NCBI GenBank assembly: GCA_008012315.1 | Contig: SSEL01000006.1 | Location: forward strand, 1 to 64,000 | Reading direction: 5' to 3' | DNA length: 64,000 bases | From: Rhodospirillaceae bacterium | GTDB taxonomy: Bacteria; Pseudomonadota; Alphaproteobacteria; Dongiales; Dongiaceae | Shown: piece after piece, positions 25,675 to 34,468 of the stretch | Layout: each line of letters starts with the position of its first letter | Numbering within the stretch: position 1 is the stretch's first letter | Made by a program: the position numbers and the translations under genes | The notes under the pieces: model-generated | The model's input: only the letters and a program-made list of their open reading frames with translations | The model's database searches: none | What the model was told of the DNA's origin: nothing

Positions 25675-26463
25675 ATGAGATCCCTGACCACCGCCGCGAC
25701 TGGTATGCTGGCACAGCAGCTCAACGTGGAAGTCATTTCGAACAATATCGCCAACGCCTCGACGACCGGCTTCAAGCGTCAGCGCGCCGAATTCGCCGAT
25801 CTGCTCTATCAGGATCAGCGCCGCGTCGGTACGCAGTCATCCGACAGCGGAACGATCGTGCCGGCGGGCATCCAGATCGGTATCGGCGTGAAGCCGGTCT
25901 CAGTCTATCGCATCAACGAGCAGGGCAACCTGCAGCCGACCGACGATCCGCTTTCGATCGCGATCAAAGGACGCGGCTATATCCAGGTCAATATGCCCGA
26001 TGGCACCACGGCCTATACCCGCGACGGCCAGCTGAAGGTAGACGATACCGGCCAGCTGACCACCGCGGATGGCTTCCCCATCGTCCCCGGCATCACCATT
26101 CCGGCCGATGCGACGGGCATCAGCTTCAATGCCGATGGCCAAGTGGAAGTGACCATTCCCGGACAGGTGAATGCCCAGCTGCTCGGCCAAATCCAGTTGG
26201 CGAACTTCATCAATCCGGCGGGTCTGGATGCCGTCGGCGACAACCTGCTGGTGGAAACCCAGGCCAGTGGTGCACCGATCACCGGCAATCCCGGCGATGT
26301 CGGTTTCGGCAATATTCAACAGAACTTCCTCGAAACCTCCAACGTCAACATGGTCTCCGAGATGACGGACCTCATCACGGCGCAGCGCAACTACGAGATG
26401 AACTCGAAAGTCGTGCAAGCGTCCGACGACATGATGAGCACCGTCGTCAATATGAGATCGTGA
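25675..26463 (+). CDS. flgG: FlgG, distal rod protein
   Basis: A 262-residue distal rod protein of canonical length. MRSLTTAATGMLAQQLNVEVISNNIANASTTGFK at the start, GRGYIQVNMPDGTTAYTRDGQLKVD in the core and the C-terminal NMVSEMTDLITAQRNYEMNSKVVQASDDMM helix are diagnostic. It has a strong AGGAGA site and follows flgF by 40 bp. Confidence 0.97.
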   Translation: MRSLTTAATGMLAQQLNVEVISNNIANASTTGFKRQRAEFADLLYQDQRRVGTQSSDSGTIVPAGIQIGIGVKPVSVYRINEQGNLQPTDDPLSIAIKGRGYIQVNMPDGTTAYTRDGQLKVDDTGQLTTADGFPIVPGITIPADATGISFNADGQVEVTIPGQVNAQLLGQIQLANFINPAGLDAVGDNLLVETQASGAPITGNPGDVGFGNIQQNFLETSNVNMVSEMTDLITAQRNYEMNSKVVQASDDMMSTVVNMRS

Positions 26464-26495
26464 TGAAGCCGCAAGCTGGATAAGAGGAAACTGAG

Positions 26496-27566
26496 ATGCG
26501 CCCCTCTCCCTTCACCCGTAAATTCACCTTCACGCCGATCGGTGTGGCTTTCGGCCTTCTTTTCACCACCGCCGGCAGCCAGGCCGACAGCACCGCGACG
26601 ATGTGGCCCGATACCGGTGCCACCGAGGCGCCGACGCAGATCGCCTATCAGAATGCCGATGAGAACATCGATTCCACGGCACCGCTGCAAATGAAGCAGA
26701 ATGTGATGGTCGATGCACCGGTTATCCGGCTCGGCGATCTCTTCAATCAGCCGGTCAGTGGCGGTGACACCCCGGTCGCTCCCGCGCCGAAACCGGGCCA
26801 GACGATTTCACTGGATTATCGGTTCCTGAATCAACTGGCGCGTGCCTACCGCCTGGACGTCAGCCAGACACAGAAATTCGATCGCATCCTGGTGGCGCGT
26901 AAGGCGCAGTTGATTAAGGCCGACGCCGTCATTGCTGCGGTGTCCGAAGCCATCCAACAGCGGACGCAGCATTCCGCCAATCTGGATATCGCTTTCGACA
27001 GCGGTCAGTTGCAGTTCACCCTGCCGACCAATGTCGAGGCGACGGTCGGCGTGCAGGGCCTGAATTTCGATTCCTCCAGCAACCGCTTCGTCGCGGTTCT
27101 CGTGGTGCCCGCCAATGGGCCGACCCTGATCAGCCAGCAAGTCATCGGCACGGTCTATGAAAAGATGGAAGTGCCGGTCCTGAATCGTCTGGTGAGCGCG
27201 GGTGACACGATCCAGCCGACTGACATCGACTGGGTATCCACCCGCATCGACCAGATTTACGCCAGCACCTTGACGGATGCACAGCAGATGATCGGCCGGG
27301 TCGCCAAGCGACCGCTGCCCGCCGGCCAATTGGTCCGGGCGAGCGATGTCATCAATCAGCCTGCCGTGCATAAGAACAACCTGATCACGATCGCCGTTCA
27401 GACCGCTCAGATGAGCCTGACGGTCCGGGGCAAGGCCCTGGAAGATGGCGCGATCGGACAGTCGATCCGCGTCATGAATGTCAACAGCCACAAGCAATTG
27501 GTCGGTGTCGTCAAAGACGCCGCCACAGTGGTCATTCCCCCTGCTGGCCTTATGGCAATGAACTGA
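26496..27566 (+). CDS. flgA: FlgA, P-ring assembly chaperone
   Basis: A 356-residue exported protein. A signal peptide (residues 1-30, ending near GSQA-D) is followed by an N-terminal region that is longer than in enterobacterial FlgA, then SAF-type domains and the conserved C-terminal block (QMIGRVAKRPLPAGQLVRASDVINQPAVHKNNLITIAVQTAQMSLTVRGKALEDGAIGQSIRVMNVNSHKQLVGVV). FlgA assists assembly of FlgI into the P-ring. flgI is not in this window, although flgH follows 10 bp downstream. Confidence 0.93.
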   Translation: MRPSPFTRKFTFTPIGVAFGLLFTTAGSQADSTATMWPDTGATEAPTQIAYQNADENIDSTAPLQMKQNVMVDAPVIRLGDLFNQPVSGGDTPVAPAPKPGQTISLDYRFLNQLARAYRLDVSQTQKFDRILVARKAQLIKADAVIAAVSEAIQQRTQHSANLDIAFDSGQLQFTLPTNVEATVGVQGLNFDSSSNRFVAVLVVPANGPTLISQQVIGTVYEKMEVPVLNRLVSAGDTIQPTDIDWVSTRIDQIYASTLTDAQQMIGRVAKRPLPAGQLVRASDVINQPAVHKNNLITIAVQTAQMSLTVRGKALEDGAIGQSIRVMNVNSHKQLVGVVKDAATVVIPPAGLMAMN

Positions 27567-27576
27567 GGAACCGGCT

Positions 27577-28356
27577 ATGTATTCCTTCCCGCGCAATACC
27601 AAGAGCATGACCAAGACCGCCCTGCTCGCGACCGGCCTCAGCCTCGTCACCCTGCTCAGCGGCTGCGGCAATGTGGTCGACCGGGTGTCCCGCATCGGCG
27701 AGGAGCCGCCCATGGCCGCCATCCAGAATCCGACGGCGCAACCCGGCTATAAACCCGTCAGCCTGCCGATGCCTGCGCCGACCTCGGATTACCGACAGCC
27801 TGCATCGCTGTGGCGCCAGGGCAGCCGCGCCTTCTTCAAGGACCAGCGGGCCGGCCGGGTCGGTGACATCCTGACCGTCGTCATCGAGATCAAGGACCAG
27901 GCCCGCTTGAACAATGCGACGACGACCGATCGCGATGGCAGCAATAGTGCCGACCTGCCGAACTTCCTCGGCTACGAAACCTTGCTGCACAAGGTTCTGC
28001 CGGACGCCGTCAATCCCGATGCCCTGGTCAAGGCCGATAGCGGTTCGAGCACCAGCGGCGCCGGCACGATCAATCGGACGGAAGACATCCAGTTGCGGAT
28101 CGCGGCGCTGGTCACCCAGGTCTTGCCAAACGGCAACTTCGTCCTGCAGGGCTCGCAGCAAGTCCGCGTGAATTATGAAATGCGTGACCTGCGTGTCACC
28201 GGCGTGATCCGCCCCGAGGATATCAACTCACTTAATGAAGTGAACTACGACAAGATTGCCGAAGCGCGTATCTCTTATGGCGGCAAGGGCACGTCCAGCG
28301 ACCTGCAGCAGCCGCGTTATGGCCAGCAGCTTTACGATGTCCTGTTCCCCTTCTAA
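27577..28356 (+). CDS. flgH: FlgH, L-ring lipoprotein
   Basis: A 259-residue lipoprotein. The signal peptide ends in the lipobox LLSG-C (Cys about residue 29). The mature L-ring domain includes SLWRQGSRAFFKDQRAGRVGDILTVVIEIKDQA, then ITALVTQVLPNGNFVLQGSQQVRVN-like sequence and VTGVIRPEDINSLNEVNYDKIAEARISYGGKG, which is conserved near the C-terminus of FlgH. Last gene of the operon, followed by a strong terminator. Confidence 0.96.
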   Translation: MYSFPRNTKSMTKTALLATGLSLVTLLSGCGNVVDRVSRIGEEPPMAAIQNPTAQPGYKPVSLPMPAPTSDYRQPASLWRQGSRAFFKDQRAGRVGDILTVVIEIKDQARLNNATTTDRDGSNSADLPNFLGYETLLHKVLPDAVNPDALVKADSGSSTSGAGTINRTEDIQLRIAALVTQVLPNGNFVLQGSQQVRVNYEMRDLRVTGVIRPEDINSLNEVNYDKIAEARISYGGKGTSSDLQQPRYGQQLYDVLFPF

Positions 28357-28424
28357 GACAGGTTACTCGACGGCTCCATTTTCTGGTTTTTCAGTTCCTG
28401 ACAGCGCCGCGTAGCGGTGCACTT

Positions 28425-28460
28425 GCCCTCCCGCTTCGACGCGGGAGGGCTTTTCTTTTT
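28425..28460 (+). terminator. Rho-independent terminator after flgH
   Basis: GCCCTCCCGC (28425-28434) and GCGGGAGGGC (28441-28450) form a perfect 10-bp GC-rich stem with a 6-nt loop, followed by TTTTCTTTTT. It lies 69 bp past the flgH stop and ends the sigma-54 operon. Confidence 0.93.
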
Positions 28461-28493
28461 CACCATCCCCGATGCGATCGGCAGCCGTATCTG

Positions 28494-29969
28494 TTACCGG
28501 AAAGGCGGCTCGTCGAAGCTGCGCAATTTGCGCGAATGCAATGACTCGCGCTGGCCACGCAGCAGATCCAGGGTCGCAAGGCCGATCTGCAAATGCTCGC
28601 CGACTGCTCGCTCATAGAATGCATTGGCCGATCCCGGCAGCTTGATCTCGCCATGCAGGGGCTTGTCGGAAACACAAAGCAGCGTTCCATAAGGAACGCG
28701 CAGCCGATATCCCTGTGCGGCAATGGTGCCGGATTCCATATCGACGGCGATAGCTCGGGACAGATTGATCCGCCGCCTTTCCTGTTGCCAGCGCAGCTCC
28801 CAGTTACGATCGTCATTCGTCATGACGGTGCCGGTCCGCAACCGGCGCTTTAGGGCTTCACCCCGATCGCCGGTGACTGAGGCGGCGGCTTCCTGCAACG
28901 CCACCTGGACTTCAGCCAAAGCGGGAATGGGGATGTCGGGCGGCACCGCTGCATCAAGGATGCAGTCCTGCCGAAGATATCCATGCGCCAGTACATAATC
29001 GCCAATCGTCTGCGACTGGCGCAATCCCCCGCAATGGCCGATCATCAACCAGCAATGCGGCCGCAGGACCGCAAGATGATCCGTGATGTTCTTGGCATTG
29101 GCCGGGCCGACACCGATATTCACCAGCGTCACGCCATGGCCGTCCTGCGCGATCAGGTGATAGGCCGGCATCTGGAAGCGATGCCAGGCAATGTTCATGG
29201 CCCGGGCCATCGCCTCTTCTTCGGGCGTGCCGCGTTCGATCACGACATTTTCCGGCAGGATCAGACGCGTGAACCGGCTGTCTCCCTGCAATTGAGCCAG
29301 CGCCCAGCGGACGAACTGGTCGACATAACGGTGATAATTGGTCAGCAAAATCCACGGCTGCACAGCGCGCCAATCGGTGCCGATATAATGGGTCAATCGC
29401 TTCAGCGAAAAATCCACCCGGACCGCATCGAACAAGGCCAGCGGCCGGGGCATGCCCGGCTGGTCTTCCCACAATCCATCGGCGATCTCGTCACCGACGG
29501 CGGCGAGAAGCGGAACCGGGAAGAAACGGGCAAGTTCCGCTGCCGTGACGCCACGGCCCGATAACTCATCGCCGTGATCGACGACGTAAGGATAAGGAAT
29601 ATCCTGCGCGCTGGGCCCCACCTCGATGACAGCGTCGAAATCCTGCACCAGGAGACGCAGTTGCTCGAGCAGATAATTGCGGAAATGATCCGGCTGCGTG
29701 ACCGTTGTGCTATAGACCCCCGGCCCCTGAAACTTCGCATAGGCACGGGCCGACGCCGGCATGACTCCTTCCGGCCGGTAGGTCAGCCGCAATTCCGGGT
29801 AGCGAAAACGCGTGAGTTCCGCCGGACTTGGTGCATGGCCGTCGACAAGATACCGCTCCAACGCATCTCGAAGCGCCGCCGTCGCGGCAACATGCATTTC
29901 CTGCAATCTGTCGACCGCTTCTTCCGGATCGCGAACCTGTTGGAAGCCCGCATGCTTTTCAACGCGCAT
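28494..29969 (-). CDS. amn: AMP nucleosidase
   Basis: A 491-residue enzyme that hydrolyses AMP to adenine and ribose 5-phosphate. The N-terminal AMP nucleosidase-specific domain (around 1-190) includes a YPELRLTYRPEG segment. The C-terminal domain has the nucleoside phosphorylase fold: VTLVNIGVGPANAKNITDHLAVLRPHCWLMIGHCGGLR, and AVDMESGTIAAQGYRLRVPYGTLLCVSDKPLHGEIKLPG with the ribose-binding Met-Glu pair. The ATG at 29969 is preferred for its AAGGA site seven bases upstream; a start at 29993 would add eight residues. Its location among flagellar genes is accidental or accessory; no functional link is evident. Confidence 0.92.
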   Translation of the reverse strand: MRVEKHAGFQQVRDPEEAVDRLQEMHVAATAALRDALERYLVDGHAPSPAELTRFRYPELRLTYRPEGVMPASARAYAKFQGPGVYSTTVTQPDHFRNYLLEQLRLLVQDFDAVIEVGPSAQDIPYPYVVDHGDELSGRGVTAAELARFFPVPLLAAVGDEIADGLWEDQPGMPRPLALFDAVRVDFSLKRLTHYIGTDWRAVQPWILLTNYHRYVDQFVRWALAQLQGDSRFTRLILPENVVIERGTPEEEAMARAMNIAWHRFQMPAYHLIAQDGHGVTLVNIGVGPANAKNITDHLAVLRPHCWLMIGHCGGLRQSQTIGDYVLAHGYLRQDCILDAAVPPDIPIPALAEVQVALQEAAASVTGDRGEALKRRLRTGTVMTNDDRNWELRWQQERRRINLSRAIAVDMESGTIAAQGYRLRVPYGTLLCVSDKPLHGEIKLPGSANAFYERAVGEHLQIGLATLDLLRGQRESLHSRKLRSFDEPPFR

Positions 29970-30112
29970 ATCATCGTCCTTGTCTCTGCTCATACCATGT
30001 TAGCGCACGGCCTCCGCTTGCGATATCATATTGACGCGAGATGGGGGCTCTCGGTGTTCTCTCCGCCGGGTATCCCCTTGCGTCATATTGCCGATCGCTG
30101 CACTCTCAACCG

Positions 30113-30667
30113 ATGGACCTGATCTCCGCCGCGCTCGCCAACTCGATTAATGGCAAAATCCTCCAGCGTTTGCCCTTCCTGGATCTGGCCCAGGCCAGCC
30201 TTGTCGCCGGCTGCATCTGGCAGCCATATCTGAACAAGCGTAGCGGCCGGGCGCCGACCGACCAGATTAATGATTACGATATCTTCTATTTCGACGCGGA
30301 TCTGTCTTTCGAAGCGGAAGACCGTGTCATCAAGCGGGCGGCGCAGCTGTTCCAGGATATCGACGCCGTCGTCGAGATTCGCAACCAGGCCCGCATCCAT
30401 CTCTGGTATCCGGAACGCTTCGGCTGCCCCTGCCCGCCGATGTCATCGGTCGGCGATGCAATTGCCCGGTTTCCGGTGCTCGGAACCTGCCTCGGTCTCT
30501 CTGCTGCGGGAGACGGCAGCCTGCAGGTGATTGCGCCCTACGGCACAAGTGACCTTGAAGCCGGGCTCCTGCGTGCCAACCCAGCCTGCGTCGATCCGAC
30601 CGCTTTCGCGCGAAAGGCCAGGAGTTATCGCGATCGATGGTCCTGGCTGCAGATCGTTGATGGCTAA
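30113..30667 (+). CDS. Nucleotidyltransferase family protein (PF06042-type)
   Basis: A 184-residue protein of the DUF925/NTP_transf_6 family. LPFLDLAQASLVAGCIWQPYLN near residue 22 and INDYDIFYFDADLSFEAEDRVIKRA near residue 52, with the DYD and FD acidic residues, form the nucleotidyltransferase-like core; HLWYPERFGCPCPPMSSVGDAIARFP follows. The family lacks a well-defined substrate. An in-frame start at 30041 would add 24 residues; the ATG at 30113 begins where family members begin. It is divergent from the AMP nucleosidase and convergent with the ferredoxin reductase. Confidence 0.8.
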   Translation: MDLISAALANSINGKILQRLPFLDLAQASLVAGCIWQPYLNKRSGRAPTDQINDYDIFYFDADLSFEAEDRVIKRAAQLFQDIDAVVEIRNQARIHLWYPERFGCPCPPMSSVGDAIARFPVLGTCLGLSAAGDGSLQVIAPYGTSDLEAGLLRANPACVDPTAFARKARSYRDRWSWLQIVDG

Positions 30668-30726
30668 AGCGCGATCGCGCCCTCTGTCTTATGGATGAGA
30701 GCCGGCTAACGGTCGGCCAAAACGAC

Positions 30727-30751
30727 AATGCCCGGACCAAGTCCGGGCATT
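30727..30751. terminator. Hairpin between convergent genes (terminator of the ferredoxin reductase)
   Basis: AATGCCCGGAC and GTCCGGGCATT form a perfect 11-bp stem around a 3-nt loop. On the minus strand it is followed by a short GTCGTTTT tract, so it most likely ends the ferredoxin reductase transcript; on the plus strand there is no T-run. Confidence 0.65.
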
Positions 30752-30776
30752 GCATGAACGCGGAATTCGAACCGGC

Positions 30777-31550
30777 TTATTGTTCGACGAAGGCCTTTTC
30801 GATCACATAGTGAGCCGGCTGGGCATGGCTGCCTTCGACAAAGCCGCGCTTGTCGAAAATGGCCCGCATATCCTTCAGCATCGCAGGGCTGCCGCAGAGC
30901 ATCAGGCGGTCGTCCTCGATGCTCATGTCCGGCAGGCCGATATCATCGAACAACTTGCCGCTCTCAATCAGATCGGTCAGGCGCCCCTTGTTACGGAACG
31001 GTTCACGCGTGACGGTCGGGTAATAGACCAGCTTGTCGCGCACACCGTCACCGAAGAATTCGTTATTCGGCAATTCCTTGGTGATGATGTCCTGATAAGC
31101 CAGTTCGGCGACGCCGCGGCAACCATGAACCAGGATGACCTTTTCGTAGAGATCATAGACCTCGGGATCCTTGATCAGGCTCATGAACGGCGCCAATCCC
31201 GTGCCGGTCGCCAGCAGGTAGAGATGCTTGCCCGGCAGGAGATTTGCCGTCAGCAGCGTCCCGGTCGGCTTACGCCCCACCAGGATCTTATCGCCGACCT
31301 TCAGATGCTGGAGCCGCGAGGTCAGCGGACCGTCCTGCACCTTGATGGAAAAGAATTCCAGATTCTCTTCATAATTCGCGCTTGCCATGCTGTAGGCGCG
31401 CAGCAACGGCTTACCGTTGACTTCAAGCCCGATCATCGTGAACTGCCCATTCTGAAAACGGAATGACGGATCACGCGTCGCCTTGAACGTAAACAAAGAG
31501 TCAGTCCAGTGATGGACATCCAAAATGGTTTCTTGATTCAGATTGCTCAT
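30777..31550 (-). CDS. fpr: Ferredoxin--NADP(+) reductase
   Basis: A 257-residue flavoprotein of the bacterial Fpr type. The FAD site is seen as LLRAYSMAS (around residues 54-62), the NADP-binding segment as LLATGTGLAPFMSL and LMLCGSPAML, and the C-terminus ends in an aromatic-free short tail (VIEKAFVEQ) as in subclass I bacterial enzymes. It exchanges electrons between NADPH and ferredoxin or flavodoxin. The ATG at 31550 is preferred because the conserved family start is MSNLNQETILDVHHWTDSLF; an in-frame start at 31694 would add 48 residues without family character. Confidence 0.92.
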   Translation of the reverse strand: MSNLNQETILDVHHWTDSLFTFKATRDPSFRFQNGQFTMIGLEVNGKPLLRAYSMASANYEENLEFFSIKVQDGPLTSRLQHLKVGDKILVGRKPTGTLLTANLLPGKHLYLLATGTGLAPFMSLIKDPEVYDLYEKVILVHGCRGVAELAYQDIITKELPNNEFFGDGVRDKLVYYPTVTREPFRNKGRLTDLIESGKLFDDIGLPDMSIEDDRLMLCGSPAMLKDMRAIFDKRGFVEGSHAQPAHYVIEKAFVEQ

Positions 31551-31858
31551 GATCTCGTTAGCTCGATAGACAGGGGCCAGCATTACCATGCCGCGCTGCG
31601 GTGCAATATAAGCGCTCGCTAGGTTCCCGGCTAGGGGCGCGCCCGGCCAGAAATAACGCCATCCTAATGGAAAACTCAAGCGTTTTGATAGCATTCTGTG
31701 TGAATTATCATTAATAGTGTGAAATTAACAAAGAAAGAAAATCCATAAATTGTAATGAGATACAGATCCGAACCGGCTCCAGCGCGGCACCTACGCCCCC
31801 TGCTCCGTACGCATATGGCGCGACCAATGGCCGCATCGCCACACGGCAAGCCAGGGCG
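31551..31858. other. Gene-free stretch upstream of the ferredoxin reductase
   Basis: This 308-bp gap becomes strongly A+T-rich between about 31690 and 31760, at the border between the ferredoxin reductase and the glycan-type island. It must hold the reductase promoter, but I could not pick out convincing -35/-10 elements. No repeat, tRNA or attachment-site-like sequence was recognised. Confidence 0.5.
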
Positions 31859-32587
31859 CTAGCCCTGTTTCGGAATCATCTGCAAATACTTTGTTTGCAC
31901 CGGCCAGCCGGCATCACCTTCCACGAGTTTCTGGGCGATGACGATGAGGGAGGCACGTTCCGGCGCTTTGTCGAACCGCTGAACGGGCGGCAAGGTAAAA
32001 GTGTTAGGAGCAAGGGCCGGACCGTTGAAACCATAAATCGCCGCGGCCAATCGGTTGCCACTTTGCTTATAGAAGTCATGATAGAAGGTCGGGCTAAACG
32101 AATAGAAACCGTGATTGAACATATTGAGCGGGTTCACGTGAATGATGAAGCCGCCCACTTTGGTCATCGACAAGATGTTCTTCAGGACTTGCGGAACATT
32201 GAAACAATGCTCCATCGTGCCGCCATCGAGGACGACCTCGTACTGATTGACCAATGTTGGCGCGATCTGCTCGTTAAGATCGACGATGATTTCCGATCCC
32301 CGCGCCGCCACAATGTCGAGGCAATCCATACGAATGCCGCGGCTCGCCAGCAATTCCACTGTATCATAGACACGATCCATCTGCCCGGTCAGCCCATGCA
32401 AGGCGAGGATACTGTCGATATCCGGACGCCGCGTGGCGCTCGCTAATACCTCCGCTCCAAAAAAACCAGCCAATCGCTCGGGTGTGACGAGAAGATCTGG
32501 ATAGCCGAGAGAGGCTACGCGCTTCTCCCCGGCAAATTGATCGGCGACCCTTAGCAAGGCCTCCAGGATTGCAACATTCATCGCCAT
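31859..32587 (-). CDS. SAM-dependent methyltransferase-like protein
   Basis: A 242-residue protein with a class I methyltransferase-like core. EKRVASLGYPDLLV near residue 21 replaces motif I. IRMDCLDIVAARGSEIIVDLNE is the acidic second strand, and YEVVLDGGTMEHCFNVPQVLKNILSMTKVGGFIIHVNPL is the motif IV/V region common to nonspecific sugar and glycan methyltransferases. The glycine-rich SAM loop is weak, so binding is not certain. Codon composition is more AT-rich than in the flagellar genes. It is the last gene of a minus-strand island with a glycosyltransferase-methyltransferase fusion and an asparagine synthetase. Confidence 0.6.
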   Translation of the reverse strand: MAMNVAILEALLRVADQFAGEKRVASLGYPDLLVTPERLAGFFGAEVLASATRRPDIDSILALHGLTGQMDRVYDTVELLASRGIRMDCLDIVAARGSEIIVDLNEQIAPTLVNQYEVVLDGGTMEHCFNVPQVLKNILSMTKVGGFIIHVNPLNMFNHGFYSFSPTFYHDFYKQSGNRLAAAIYGFNGPALAPNTFTLPPVQRFDKAPERASLIVIAQKLVEGDAGWPVQTKYLQMIPKQG

Positions 32588-32752
32588 TCAGATATTACCT
32601 TGCATTCCCGTGTGTCATTTATCGCCTCACCTATTCCACATCCACAAGCCATCCTCGGGCGAGCGGCCAGGAGCGAGCGGCTTGACCGAATTGCGGATAG
32701 CCCTCGGATGCCTTGTGAAATCCGCCGACTCCCGCTCGTCATTAACCGGGGG

Positions 32753-34468
32753 TCATGCTGCCGCCTTCTTGATGAAAGCCAGCTCCCGATAGAAGTGGAT
32801 GAATTCTATGTCACTCTGTCGCCAATCCATCCGCTTCAGGCAATCGTCGATCATGGCCGTGAAGTGACTTCGGTTAAACCGCTCTTCTGGAATATCGAAA
32901 GGCAGCAGCGACCGGTATGCCGGATTATGCGTGCATTTCAGATCCTCAATTACGTAGAGTCCATCTGGCTTCAAATTCGGCCAATTCAGCCGAAAGGTAT
33001 CAACAATATCCGCGCTGACATGAGAGCCATCATCAATGATGATATCAAATTGCCCGTCAATAACCTTCTGCGAGGCATCGCTAATATAGATCGATATATT
33101 CGGATATTTCTTGCAAAGTTGCCGGCACTCTTCCCTGATATCGACACCAACGATTTTGGCGTTTGCAAAATATTTCGACCACATTTTTAAGGACGATCCA
33201 CAGGCCACGCCAATTTCCATCAGCGTGAGCTCCTTCCGTTGCCGCAAGGGAGAAAAGTAGGTCTCGTAGAACCGCGTGTAGTGATGTTTGATCGTTCCCT
33301 TGTCGGTCTTGAAGTGATCGGCGATTTCAGTCAGCGAGGCCCGAGCATAATCAATCGCCGCGGGCGGCTCGTAATCGATCGGTGTCGTTGTATCCAGCGA
33401 ATAGACACGGTCAGCGGACGAGACCGGCACTTGCGTCTTCTGCTGAATGACCTCATCACGAGACGTGCTGCCAGAAGTCGCCAGAGATAGTGACAATTTA
33501 TCCAGTGCCGAATGTCGTTGCCGTTGATATCCCGCGATTGCGTCCAAGAACGCTTTGCGCGGACCTTTCAAATGCAGCACGACTTTCGAATCCAATTCCG
33601 CCTTCTGATAGTTTTGCCCCCCCTCCATGGAAAAATTGAACGTATCGCAAGCGTAATAGCCGATACGGGTACCTTGTAAACGCGCCTGATCCAGTTCACT
33701 CGGCAGGCCGAGCGGACATGTCAGCGCATTGAGCGACAATTGCCCGCCGCGCCAGCGTTTGATGTCACCGTAATAATCCTGAATGACCGGATGTTGCCGT
33801 AAGCGATCATACGTACCGAGATAAGTACGAAAGAAGTTACCGACTTCCGTTTTGTTGGCCGGATTGGCAAATAGAACGCCTTCATTGATTGGCATCAGGC
33901 CGGCTTGATGCCGGTAGGTTACCGCAACGTCGAAAGGCGCCTTGAAAACCCGGTCGACACGGTCGTTGAGGAAAGCATCGCCATCAAGAAAAGCGGTCGG
34001 TGCAGCGAAAAGTGCCGAACGAACGTAGGCATACATAGCGATGACGCGTTGATACATTGGGCTGGCCGTATCAAGCGGTAGTCGTATCGTCACTAGGCCG
34101 GGATGAACGAAATGACGGCCGAACTGATCATCAGTAACTAAAATGACGCGCGCACCAGGCTGTGCTGTGAGGCCAGCCTTGATGCAGTGCTCGACGATAC
34201 GGTTATAATCGAATTTACCGTGGTCAATTTTCACGTCGCGATAGCTGACGGCGCTGGCTGCGGCCGGCACTTCGGCGTGAAAAACAAATAGGTTCACTGG
34301 CGCTGTATTGCCTAGCGCAGATGCTGCTTGATTGAAGATCGTTTCGAATGTGGCCGCCATCTGCATGCTATCAGCCGCCGGCTGGTCAGACAGTTGCAAC
34401 CGTGCGATCTGCAAAATTGCGTCGAGATCCAACTTTCTCTCGGTCACATTTGTATCCAATTTTATCAT
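32753..34468 (-). CDS. Glycosyltransferase-like / methyltransferase fusion protein
   Basis: A 571-residue two-domain protein. Residues about 1-330 resemble a GT-A type glycosyltransferase: VILVTDD near 100, ALFAAPTAFLDGDAFLND with a DGD motif near 160, and GVLFANPANKTEVGNFF. Residues about 380-571 are a class I SAM methyltransferase: DKGTIKHHYTRFYETYFSPLR, LMEIGVACGSSLKMWSKYF (motif I), IVGVDI and FDIIIDDGSHVSADIVDTFRLNWPNLKPDGLYVIEDL. That second half is the type found in sugar O-methyltransferases of antibiotic and glycan pathways. The ATG at 34468 overlaps the asparagine synthetase stop by one base (TGATG). It probably adds and methylates a sugar; the substrate is unknown. Confidence 0.65.
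   Translation of the reverse strand: MIKLDTNVTERKLDLDAILQIARLQLSDQPAADSMQMAATFETIFNQAASALGNTAPVNLFVFHAEVPAAASAVSYRDVKIDHGKFDYNRIVEHCIKAGLTAQPGARVILVTDDQFGRHFVHPGLVTIRLPLDTASPMYQRVIAMYAYVRSALFAAPTAFLDGDAFLNDRVDRVFKAPFDVAVTYRHQAGLMPINEGVLFANPANKTEVGNFFRTYLGTYDRLRQHPVIQDYYGDIKRWRGGQLSLNALTCPLGLPSELDQARLQGTRIGYYACDTFNFSMEGGQNYQKAELDSKVVLHLKGPRKAFLDAIAGYQRQRHSALDKLSLSLATSGSTSRDEVIQQKTQVPVSSADRVYSLDTTTPIDYEPPAAIDYARASLTEIADHFKTDKGTIKHHYTRFYETYFSPLRQRKELTLMEIGVACGSSLKMWSKYFANAKIVGVDIREECRQLCKKYPNISIYISDASQKVIDGQFDIIIDDGSHVSADIVDTFRLNWPNLKPDGLYVIEDLKCTHNPAYRSLLPFDIPEERFNRSHFTAMIDDCLKRMDWRQSDIEFIHFYRELAFIKKAAA

Noticed and set aside
31551-31858. AT-rich border as an integration site or tRNA remnant
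   Set aside because: No tRNA-like fold, direct repeat pair or integrase gene was seen in or near it.
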